Shown here piece after piece: positions 17,742 through 24,419 of a DNA stretch of 61,606 nucleotides. Where the stretch lies: positions 1-61,606 of the forward strand of contig DAHVWT010000002.1 in the NCBI GenBank assembly GCA_027327915.1, in the 5' to 3' direction. The position numbers and the translations under genes are program-made. Within the stretch, counting starts at the first letter, position 1. Each line of letters opens with the position of its first letter. Below the pieces are notes generated by a model that made no database searches, was not told the origin of the DNA, and worked only from the letters and a program-made list of their open reading frames with translations. The stretch comes from Elusimicrobiota bacterium (GTDB taxonomy: Bacteria; Elusimicrobiota; Elusimicrobia; UBA1565; UBA9628).

Positions 17742-19489
17742 GCGGCAGCCGGAATCCCCGCGAGAGCGCGCCCGACGTTCGCGACCCGCGCCCCCATCGG
17801 CGGGACCTCGTGGAGATCGGCGGCGACATCGAGGACGCAGGGCCCGCCGCCGCGGAAGGCCTCCCGCAGGGCGCCCGCCATCTCGCCGGGGCGGTCGACT
17901 CGAAACGCCGCGGCTCCCATCGCCCGGGCGATGTCGACGATGTTCAGCCTTCCAGCAAACATCGAGCTTTTGAATTTGCCGCCATAGAGCATCCGCTCGC
18001 CGTGGTAAATCATGCCGTGGCCGCCGTTGTTGACGACGATCCAGACGACGGGCACGCGGTGTTCGACCGCCGTGTGAATTTCCATGCCGTTCATGGCGAA
18101 GGCGGCGTCCCCCACCAGCGCGGCGACGACGCGGCCCGGGGCCGAGAGCTTGCCGCCGATGCTCGCGGCGACCGCGAAGCCCATCCCCGCCAACCCCATA
18201 TTGACGAAGAAGGAATTCTCCCGCAAGACGGGGAAATGGGCCCCGGCCCAGGTCCGGATCGTCCCATTGTCGACAAAGAGAGCCGCGTCCCGCGGAAGGG
18301 CCCGGCGAAGCTCCCCGAGGATACGCCGGGCTCCCAAGGGCCCCAACCCAGCCGTGTCCTCCGAATCGTCCGTCGGGAGCTTCGCCGGGCGGATGAATTC
18401 ATGGCGCCGCGGCTTGAATTCCAGCGGGTTTTCCCGCAAGACCCGTTCCATCTCGAACCGGAGCTCCGTCAAGACGGCCCCCGCGTCGCCGGCAAGCCCG
18501 ACCGCGACGGGAAAGTTCCTTCCGATCGCGCCAGGATCGATGTCGATTTGGAGGAGCGCCTTTTTCCTGCCGAGCCGGGCGTCCCAACCGCAGCTGGACG
18601 CCTCGCCGAGGCTCGTTCCCGCGACCAAGACGACGTCCGCCTCGTCCAGGAGATAGTCCCGGGCCAAGTCCGAGCCCGAATAGCCGAAGACGCCGAGAGA
18701 AAGAGGGTGATCCTCGGCGAGCGCCCCCTTGGCCTTGAACGTCGTCGCGACGGGGATGCCGAAGCTCTCGGCGAGCCCCCTTAAGGGATCCCACGCCTGG
18801 GCGAGGTTGACGCCATGGCCCGCGAGCAGCGCCGGTCGGTTCGCGGACAGGAGCCACGATGCGGCTTCCTTGACGGAGAGCCGGTCGAAGGTTCGGGCGC
18901 GCGAGCCGCGCTTTTCCGGGGGAAACATGTCCCGCTCGACCATCTGCGTCATGACGTCGCAAGGAAGATTGACGTGGACGGGGCCGGGCCGTCCGCTCGT
19001 CATCAGGCGCAAGGCCTTGCGGATGACGGGGCCCGTCGCCTCGGGATGATGGATCATCGTGCTCCACTTCGTGACGGGGCGATAGATCTCGACGACATCA
19101 ACGGCCTCGGGACTCGATTCTTGGAAGGCTCCCTTGCCAAAATGCCGGGTCGGGACCTGCGCCGTCAGGACGAGCACGGGACTGTGGTCGGCGTAAGCCA
19201 CCGCGACGCCCGTCAGGGCGTTCGTCGCGCCCGGTCCGGCCGTCGTGCAGCAGACGCCGATGCCGCCGGAGATCCTCGCATAGCCGTCCGCCATGAACGC
19301 CGCCCCTTCCTCGTGCTTGGCGAGAATCGGCGCGATGACGCCGCGCTCGTAGAGGGCGTCGTAAAGGCCGATGACGGGTCCCCCGGGAATGCCGAAGATA
19401 TGACGGACGCCCTCCCGTTCCAAATGTTCGAGAAGCCCATGGACGGCGGGAACGGCGCCGCGATTCCGCTCCGCCGCGTTCGTCATCAA
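17738..19489 (-). CDS. Acetolactate synthase-like ThDP-dependent enzyme
   Basis: 583 aa in the usual Pyr-central-PP order. The N-terminal domain has GIPGGPVIGLYDAL and the cofactor-activating Glu60 in LAKHEEGAAFMADGYAR. GKGAFQES recalls the AFQE segment of acetohydroxyacid synthases. The central domain carries LQIDIDPGAIGRNF. The C-terminal ThDP/Mg motif is GDAAFAMNGMEIHTAV ending in VVNN. Such enzymes decarboxylate 2-keto acids and join the carbanion to an acceptor, giving acetolactate or other acyloins. The C-terminal NNGGHGMIYHGERMLYGG differs from canonical IlvB, and no IlvN or ilv genes are near, so a specialised C-C bond-forming role is likely. It lies 12 bp after the regulator gene and overlaps the O-methyltransferase. 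Confidence 0.88.
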   Translation of the reverse strand: MMTNAAERNRGAVPAVHGLLEHLEREGVRHIFGIPGGPVIGLYDALYERGVIAPILAKHEEGAAFMADGYARISGGIGVCCTTAGPGATNALTGVAVAYADHSPVLVLTAQVPTRHFGKGAFQESSPEAVDVVEIYRPVTKWSTMIHHPEATGPVIRKALRLMTSGRPGPVHVNLPCDVMTQMVERDMFPPEKRGSRARTFDRLSVKEAASWLLSANRPALLAGHGVNLAQAWDPLRGLAESFGIPVATTFKAKGALAEDHPLSLGVFGYSGSDLARDYLLDEADVVLVAGTSLGEASSCGWDARLGRKKALLQIDIDPGAIGRNFPVAVGLAGDAGAVLTELRFEMERVLRENPLEFKPRRHEFIRPAKLPTDDSEDTAGLGPLGARRILGELRRALPRDAALFVDNGTIRTWAGAHFPVLRENSFFVNMGLAGMGFAVAASIGGKLSAPGRVVAALVGDAAFAMNGMEIHTAVEHRVPVVWIVVNNGGHGMIYHGERMLYGGKFKSSMFAGRLNIVDIARAMGAAAFRVDRPGEMAGALREAFRGGGPCVLDVAADLHEVPPMGARVANVGRALAGIPAAA

Positions 19490-19501
19490 TGGCTCTAAAG
19501 G

Positions 19502-20098
19502 CTACGGCGCATCCGGAGCCGCCGCCAACGTCACGCCAAGAAGCCGCGCGGCCTTGGCCAGCAACTGCCCGACATCGAAGGGCTTGCGGAAAAACGCGTC
19601 GATGTGATGCTCGTCGAGCTTGTGCTCGTTGATCGGGACCTTCTTGCCGGTCAGGGCGATGATCCGCACGTATCGAGTTTCGGGGCGCGTCTTGAGAATC
19701 TGGCAGACCTGGAAGCCGTCCATCTTGGGCATCACGACGTCGAGGACGACGAGATCGGGCGGGGACTGGCCGATCTTGATGAGGGCGTCGATCCCGGAGC
19801 TGCTGGCCTCGACATCGAAAACCTCGGCATGCATGCGGAATATCTTTTCCAGCATCCGCGCCATCTCGGGCTCGTCATCGACGATGAGGACCCGGCGCCT
19901 CCCGGCCCGCAGTTCCGCCGGGATAGGCATTTGGAACTGCTTTAAAAAGCGGATCAACTCCTCCCGGGCGACGCGGCGGTGCCCGCCGGGCGTTACATGG
20001 GCCCTGAGCTTTCCCTCGTTGATCCAATGAAGGACGCTCGAAGGGTAGACGTCGCAAAATTTCGCGATCTCATGGGTCGTATAGGTTTTGAAACTCAT
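19502..20098 (-). CDS. HTH-receiver response regulator (MerR/excisionase-type HTH then REC)
   Basis: 198 aa. Residues 5-53 form a MerR/excisionase-like winged helix (TTHEIAKFCDVYPSSVLHWI, then VTPGGHRRVAREELIRFLK). Residues 68-185 form a receiver: acidic pair D74-D75 in VDDEPE, phospho-acceptor D120 in VVLDVVMPKMDG, T150 and K172 in FRKPFD. The HTH-first order is the reverse of OmpR/NarL regulators. First gene of the six-gene operon, 12 bp before the ThDP enzyme, and divergent from a tandem-receiver protein. It is the natural output partner of the hybrid kinase and may control its own promoter (palindrome at 20137-20146). Confidence 0.9.
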   Translation of the reverse strand: MSFKTYTTHEIAKFCDVYPSSVLHWINEGKLRAHVTPGGHRRVAREELIRFLKQFQMPIPAELRAGRRRVLIVDDEPEMARMLEKIFRMHAEVFDVEASSSGIDALIKIGQSPPDLVVLDVVMPKMDGFQVCQILKTRPETRYVRIIALTGKKVPINEHKLDEHHIDAFFRKPFDVGQLLAKAARLLGVTLAAAPDAP

Positions 20099-20136
20099 CG
20101 AGTTACTGAATTTTTACCGTCTATTGATTGCTTTAT

Positions 20137-20146
20137 CCGTATACGG
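20137..20146. promoter_or_regulatory. Palindrome CCGTATACGG in the divergent promoter region
   Basis: A perfect 10-bp palindrome in the 132-bp space between the divergent HTH-receiver gene and the tandem-receiver gene. It covers the predicted -10 box of the minus-strand promoter, so a bound protein would block or reshape that promoter. A candidate operator for the HTH-receiver regulator. No experimental support. Confidence 0.4.
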
Positions 20147-20166
20147 CGTTTACTTTGTTTAGGCAA
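20138..20166 (-). promoter_or_regulatory. Predicted sigma70-type promoter of the six-gene operon
   Basis: On the minus strand TTGCCT (20166-20161) and TATACG (20143-20138) are separated by exactly 17 bp, giving a leader of about 30 nt before the regulator ATG at 20098. Each hexamer matches four of six consensus bases, so this is a reasonable but not strong promoter. The -10 box is part of a perfect palindrome (20137-20146). No Shine-Dalgarno is visible before the ATG. Confidence 0.5.
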
Positions 20167-20230
20167 TTTACCATGTTCTCGACTTTGCCGTCAACGCTCG
20201 CATTGGCGTCACGGGCATCTGGGAAGCTTC

Positions 20231-21064
20231 ATGCGACGGTTATTGATCATCGATGATGACGACGACTTCTCCGACTACCTGGGCCGCTGCCTGGGCATTT
20301 TCGGCTTTCGGACCGCGAGGGCGGAGAATGGCCGGTCCGGCGTCAAGCTTGCCAAGGCCTTTCATCCCAACCTCATCCTCCTCGATTGGATCCTTAAAAG
20401 CGGCTTTTCCTCCAGCGATGTCTTAAAGACGCTCAAATCCGACGACGCCAGCCGCGGCATTCCGGTCGTCATGATATCGGGCATCAAGGAGAGCCCCGAG
20501 GACGCCGAGGCGGCGCGACGCTTTGGCGCGGAGATATTCCTGACCAAGCTCGATATCACGAACAACCCCGAGTCGCTCCTACGACATCTCAGATGTCTTC
20601 TGGCGGGGCCGATATCGCAATTCCCCGGAACCATTCTTCTCATCGACGACGACGACGCCTTCCAGGAGGCGGCGCGCGCGGCCGCCTCGGAGCTATGCTG
20701 CGATCTCCGCGTGGCCCGCGGCGGCGACGAGGGACTGCGGATGGCCTCGAAATTCAGGCCCTCCCTGATCATCCTCAATCTCCAGCTTCCCGATTTCAAC
20801 GGCTTGATCCTCGCCCAGCTTCTTCGGAGCGGTGGCGCGACCCGCGGCGTCCCCATGATCGTGACCGCCGGCGGCTCGGACGCCGAGGAGCTGCTTGGCC
20901 GGGCAAGCGAACTCCAGGCGCGGGCCTTCCTTAAAGACACCGACGCGTACCGGGAGATACGATCCGAAATCGCCGCGGCCCTGGCCTCAGCCTCGGTCCA
21001 GGCGCCCGCCAAGGAGATGAGAAGGACCGGCCCTTGCGGCAAGAAGGGGCGGAGCGTGTTTTAA
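20231..21064 (+). CDS. Tandem receiver (REC-REC) protein, second acceptor Asp replaced by Asn
   Basis: 277 aa from the ATG at 20231. Longer readings would overlap the divergent regulator. The first receiver (about 2-125) has IIDDDDDF, phospho-acceptor D52 in LILLDWIL, an MISGIKES switch and K106. The second (about 134-255) has LLIDDDDAF, but the acceptor position is Asn183 (IILNLQLPD), while the Lys (AFLKDTD) is kept. The second domain therefore probably cannot be phosphorylated and may dimerise or act as a constitutively set module. There is no output domain; a basic tail (MRRTGPCGKKGRS) follows. Divergent from the HTH-receiver gene and plausibly part of the same signalling circuit. Its stop overlaps the small gene at 21061 by 4 bp. 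Confidence 0.85.
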   Translation: MRRLLIIDDDDDFSDYLGRCLGIFGFRTARAENGRSGVKLAKAFHPNLILLDWILKSGFSSSDVLKTLKSDDASRGIPVVMISGIKESPEDAEAARRFGAEIFLTKLDITNNPESLLRHLRCLLAGPISQFPGTILLIDDDDAFQEAARAAASELCCDLRVARGGDEGLRMASKFRPSLIILNLQLPDFNGLILAQLLRSGGATRGVPMIVTAGGSDAEELLGRASELQARAFLKDTDAYREIRSEIAAALASASVQAPAKEMRRTGPCGKKGRSVF

Positions 21065-21279
21065 GCCGAAAAGAGGCGCCCGAGCCAGCGCCGGAACGCC
21101 GCCGCGAGCCCCGAAGGAGGCGGCGCCAGTATCTCGCGCGCCTGGGCGCGGAACTCGGTCTCGGGGCCGCGGAGATTGGGTTTCGCTCCGGCGCCGGCGT
21201 CCGGGAGTCTCTCCAGAGGGTTCAATCCGATCGTCTTGGGCTTGAATCGGGACTTTCGGCCGCGCCTCTGCTTGCTCAC
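21061..21279 (-). CDS. Small basic protein coupled to ParA
   Basis: 72 aa; not recognised. The start overlaps the parA stop by 4 bp (ATGA), the best argument that it is real. The N-terminus is strongly basic (MSKQRRGRKSRFKPKT), the middle is Pro/Arg-rich and the C-terminus is a short amphipathic helix (LAAAFRRWLGRLF). It could bind nucleic acid or stimulate the ParA ATPase, as the basic N-termini of ParB-type partners do, but there is no ParB homology. It could also be a chance open frame in GC-rich DNA. Confidence 0.5.
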   Translation of the reverse strand: MSKQRRGRKSRFKPKTIGLNPLERLPDAGAGAKPNLRGPETEFRAQAREILAPPPSGLAAAFRRWLGRLFSA

Positions 21280-22040
21280 GAGATTTTCTCCATGAACTCC
21301 CGCGCCAGGGCCCGGTAGTCCTCGGCGCCGGGGCTCGACGGCGCGTAAAGAGTGACCGGCTTGGCAAAGGAAGGGCTCTCGGCGAGCTTCACGTTCTCGT
21401 GTATCTGCGTCGAATAGAGCAAGGGCCCGAATTTATCCTTGAGAATCCGGACCACCTCCATTGAATGAAGCGTCCGCCGGTCGACCCGGCAGGCGAGGAC
21501 GCCGCAAACCGAGAGGCCCGGATTCAGCCTCTCCCTGACGACCGCGACGGTCTCCATCAACGAAACCACGCCCGAAAGCGCCATGACATGGGCCTCGACA
21601 GGGATGAGCACATGGGAAGCGGCGCTCAAGGCGTTCAAGGTCAGGAGCCCCAGGGTGGGCGGACAATCAACGAAGAAATAATCCCAGCGGCCCGCGGGGA
21701 GGTCCGCCACCTTTTTTTTGAGGATGGCCTCCCCCCCGATCTCCCCCGCGAGAGACTTCTCCGCCTTCGATAGCGACAGGGCGGCCGGTATGATTTCGAG
21801 GCCCGCGACGGCGGTCTCGCGCACCAGATCCGGGAAAGCCGCCGCGCCCGCGAGAGCCTGCGCCAACCCGGGCCTTCCGTCCTCCGAAGCGATCCCCAGC
21901 CACAGGGAGGCGCCCGCGGCCGGATCGAAGTCGAGGACGAGAACGCGCTTTCCCGCCTCCGCCAAAGCGGCGCCAAGGTTGACCGCTGTCGTGGTCTTGC
22001 CGCTTCCCCCCTTATGGTTGAGGACGGCGACCCGTTTCAT
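21276..22040 (-). CDS. ParA/Soj-family ATPase
   Basis: 254 aa. Deviant Walker A KGGSGKTTTAVNLGAALA at residues 10-27 with the signature Lys, switch I region VLVLDFDPAAGASLWLG, and Walker B YFFVDCPPTLGLLTLNA. PVEAHVMALSGVVSL and CGVLACRVDRRTLHS follow as in Soj. ParA proteins dimerise on ATP, bind DNA non-specifically and position cargo such as chromosomes, plasmids or protein clusters. No parB or parS-like site is seen here. Its only tight partner is the small basic protein downstream, so it may be an orphan ParA for a cellular cargo. Fourteen bp separate it from the HAD phosphatase upstream, so they likely form one transcript. Confidence 0.93.
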   Translation of the reverse strand: MKRVAVLNHKGGSGKTTTAVNLGAALAEAGKRVLVLDFDPAAGASLWLGIASEDGRPGLAQALAGAAAFPDLVRETAVAGLEIIPAALSLSKAEKSLAGEIGGEAILKKKVADLPAGRWDYFFVDCPPTLGLLTLNALSAASHVLIPVEAHVMALSGVVSLMETVAVVRERLNPGLSVCGVLACRVDRRTLHSMEVVRILKDKFGPLLYSTQIHENVKLAESPSFAKPVTLYAPSSPGAEDYRALAREFMEKIS

Positions 22041-22053
22041 GGGCTATGGCGGC

Positions 22054-22839
22054 CTAGGGGCAGTTCCGGTTCTCAGCGCGCCATTTCTCGGTGGAGTAGC
22101 CGACCGTCCAGGCGCCGTACATGGGGTTCGGAAGGACGAAATAACGGGGGTCCCACGCGCCGTCGCGAATGATGCGGTCCCTGGCCGAGCGCGCCTCGCC
22201 GCCGTGCAGCGATTTGAAATCAAGCGCCTGGTCGCCGAAGAGCGCCACGATCATCATCGGCCCTGCCGCCTTGCAACGCGGGTCGATCGCGCGCTCGACG
22301 CACTCTTGCCGCCTTTTTTGCTTGGAGTCATCCGGGGTGTCCTGGCCGATCAAAAGGTCCCCTTTCCCCCAAAGGCCGGCTCTCCGCAGGTTCATCCTCG
22401 TCCTCTCCAGCATCGCGGGCCTTCGGTCTGTGATGAAAACGACATGGGCGCCCGGCAGGCCTCGGACGCCGTCCAGGAACCGCTTGGCGCCGGGAACCGG
22501 GTCAAGGAAGTGGCTTTGATTCCACTTGATCCAACGGCACTCATTGAAGGCGCGCCCCCCCTCCGCGACGCGGAAAGGCGCCGTCGTCAGGACGGTATCG
22601 TCGATATCAAGCACCACGCACCAGTTCTTGAGCCCGGGATTTTTTTTCACGAACTCTCGGACGTAGCGAAGCCCCGACCGGTAGACCTCGGAGCAGACGG
22701 CCGCATATTCCAGGGAATCGCGATCCCAGGCGACCGCCGTCGCGTCGGGAGGAGCCGTCCGGGCGGCGGCGGGAGCCTCCGCGGCCCCGGAAGCGGAACC
22801 CAACCCCAAAACCAGAGCGAGCGCCAAACGGCGGGACAC
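22054..22839 (-). CDS. Exported HAD-family acid phosphatase (class B/P4-like)
   Basis: 261 aa with a signal peptide (LALALVLGLGSASGAAEA). HAD motif I is VVLDIDDTVL, with both Asp, motif II is VVFITDRRPAM, and the acidic motif IV is FGDQALDF. The domain matches the PF03767 acid phosphatase group (lipoprotein e(P4), class B), which removes phosphate from nucleotides in the periplasm. No lipobox Cys is seen, so it should be soluble. It starts 1 bp after the cyclophilin stop, suggesting co-transcription with that gene and with parA. Confidence 0.85.
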   Translation of the reverse strand: MSRRLALALVLGLGSASGAAEAPAAARTAPPDATAVAWDRDSLEYAAVCSEVYRSGLRYVREFVKKNPGLKNWCVVLDIDDTVLTTAPFRVAEGGRAFNECRWIKWNQSHFLDPVPGAKRFLDGVRGLPGAHVVFITDRRPAMLERTRMNLRRAGLWGKGDLLIGQDTPDDSKQKRRQECVERAIDPRCKAAGPMMIVALFGDQALDFKSLHGGEARSARDRIIRDGAWDPRYFVLPNPMYGAWTVGYSTEKWRAENRNCP

Positions 22840-22840
22840 T

Positions 22841-23524
22841 TTACTTGACGATTCGCGCGGCCTTGATATAGTCGAGCTTGGGGAAGTTCTTCTTCAGGTA
22901 GGCGTTCCCCTGCGCCACGATCTGCCCCTGATTGGGACCCACGCCCTGAGGGGGGCCGTCGCCATAGCCGCTAAAGAGGCTTCGCACCGTGTCCATGCCG
23001 TTGCCGATGACTTCGCCCAGGGGGACGAACCCCATGCGGTCGAGCATCGGGTTATCGGCCAGATTGATGAAGAGCTGGGTCGTGCGGGTGCCGGGCCCCG
23101 CGGTCGCGAAAACGATCGTGCCGCGCTTATTGGAATGGCCGGTCGACGGATCGTCCTGGATGCGCGCCTGCCGCCAGGCGGCGTTGACCTGGGGAGAACC
23201 ATTCAGGCCGAACTGGACGACGAAGCCGGGGACCACGCGAAAAAACGCGTCGCCGTCAAAGAAGCCGTCCTTGACCAAGTTGTAGACCCGATCGACTCCC
23301 AGAGGCGCCCAGTCGCGGTGGAAGTCCACCGTGAACGTGCCGTTCGTCGTCTTGAAGGCGACCTTGAACTCCTTGGGCGCCTGCCGGACGGACTTCGACG
23401 GCTCAAGCAAGAGAGCCGCCTTTCCGGCCTTGCCGGAGGAGGCGGCTTGCGCCGGCGAGAGCCCGCCCCACAGCAAGGCGCCCGCGGCGATCACGACGGT
23501 TGCCGACATATCGTTGATGGCCAT
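22841..23524 (-). CDS. Exported cyclophilin-type peptidyl-prolyl isomerase
   Basis: 227 aa with a signal peptide (TVVIAAGALLWGGLSPAQA). The cyclophilin core is clear: GTFTVDFHRDWAPLGVDRVY, DAFFRVVPGFVVQFG with the catalytic Arg in FFRVVPGF, GTIVFATAG, TQLFINLADNPMLDRMGF and PLGEVIGNGMD. It would speed cis-trans isomerisation of proline bonds during folding in the periplasm. Head of a short minus-strand operon with the HAD phosphatase. Divergent from sufC over 130 bp that hold the suf promoter. Confidence 0.92.
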   Translation of the reverse strand: MAINDMSATVVIAAGALLWGGLSPAQAASSGKAGKAALLLEPSKSVRQAPKEFKVAFKTTNGTFTVDFHRDWAPLGVDRVYNLVKDGFFDGDAFFRVVPGFVVQFGLNGSPQVNAAWRQARIQDDPSTGHSNKRGTIVFATAGPGTRTTQLFINLADNPMLDRMGFVPLGEVIGNGMDTVRSLFSGYGDGPPQGVGPNQGQIVAQGNAYLKKNFPKLDYIKAARIVK

Positions 23525-23574
23525 GGCGCCATCGTAGCATGCTGCCGTGGCCCCACGCCAGGCACCAACCTCCT

Positions 23575-23599
23575 AAACTTGACTAAAACACTCAGGTAT
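23575..23599 (+). promoter_or_regulatory. IscR type 1-like operator upstream of suf
   Basis: The 25-bp site has left half AAACTTGACT and right half ACTCAGGTAT around AAAAC. Compared with the type 1 IscR consensus as I remember it (ATAnYYGACT-RWWWY-AGTCRRnTAT), it differs at about two positions. It covers the -35 box and spacer of the suf promoter, so a bound [2Fe-2S] Rrf2 protein would repress. The operon encodes such a protein at 29461-29928, making autoregulation likely. Confidence 0.65.
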
Positions 23600-23607
23600 C
23601 GTAAACT
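23579..23607 (+). promoter_or_regulatory. Predicted sigma70-type promoter of the suf operon
   Basis: TTGACT (23579-23584) and TAAACT (23602-23607) lie exactly 17 bp apart. The leader is about 40 nt and ends with a strong Shine-Dalgarno, AAAAAAGGAG, seven bases before the sufC ATG. The -35 box lies inside the IscR-like operator. Confidence 0.65.
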
Positions 23608-23654
23608 AGAGTTGTCGTCGGTTATCTTTTTTCGTCTGTAAAAAAGGAGCCTCC

Positions 23655-24419
23655 ATGCCAGCTCTACTGGAGATCGAGAATCTGCATGTCGCCGTCAAGG
23701 GCCGCCCCATTTTGAAAGGGGTTTCCCTCAAGATTCAAAAGGGCGAAATCCACGCCCTCATGGGCCCCAACGGATCCGGGAAAAGCACCCTCTCCTACGC
23801 CGTCATGGGCCATCCCCGCTACGAGGTGACGGACGGCAAAATCCTCATCGAGGGAAGGGATATCACGGCGCTCCCCCCCTTCGAGCGGGCCCGGCTCGGG
23901 ATTTTTCTCGGATTCCAGTATCCGATGTCGCTTCCGGGCGTCAGCGTCGCCAATTTCATCCGCACGGCGATGAAGTCCGTCAAGGGGGCCGAGGCGGGCA
24001 TCCGAGACTTTCGCAAGACCTTGCGCGAGAAGATGTCGCTCCTCGAGATGGACGAGAAATTCGCCACCCGCTACGTCAACGACGGCTTCTCGGGCGGCGA
24101 GAAAAAGCGGCTCGAGATCCTTCAAATGGCCTGCCTCGCCCCCAAGCTCGCGGTCCTCGACGAGACGGATTCGGGCCTCGACATCGACGCCCTGCGCGTG
24201 GTCGCCTCCGGCATCATGAAGACCGCCGGACCGGAGAACGGCATCCTCCTCGTCACCCATTACCAGCGCATTCTCGACTACGTCAAGCCCCACTTCGTCC
24301 ACGTGTTCAAGGACGGCCGCATCGCGGAGTCCGGGGGTCCCGAGATGGCGCTCGAACTGGAGAAGAAAGGCTACGCCTGGCTCGAGGAAAAGGCCGTGGC
24401 CGCGGAGGCGGCCTCATGA
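23655..24419 (+). CDS. sufC: SufC, Fe-S cluster assembly ATPase
   Basis: 254 aa ABC-type ATPase. Walker [10 protein letters not shown] near residues 38-46, Q-loop in [11 protein letters not shown], signature [13 protein letters not shown], Walker [17 protein letters not shown] and the H-loop in [10 protein letters not shown]. The SGGEKKR signature and GLDIDAL sequence are those of SufC, not of transport ATPases. It powers the SufBCD scaffold on which Fe-S clusters are built in the cytoplasm. First gene of the operon with a strong ribosome site. Its stop overlaps the sufB ATG by 4 bp. Confidence 0.97.
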   Translation: MPALLEIENLHVAVKGRPILKGVSLKIQKGEIHALMGPNGSGKSTLSYAVMGHPRYEVTDGKILIEGRDITALPPFERARLGIFLGFQYPMSLPGVSVANFIRTAMKSVKGAEAGIRDFRKTLREKMSLLEMDEKFATRYVNDGFSGGEKKRLEILQMACLAPKLAVLDETDSGLDIDALRVVASGIMKTAGPENGILLVTHYQRILDYVKPHFVHVFKDGRIAESGGPEMALELEKKGYAWLEEKAVAAEAAS

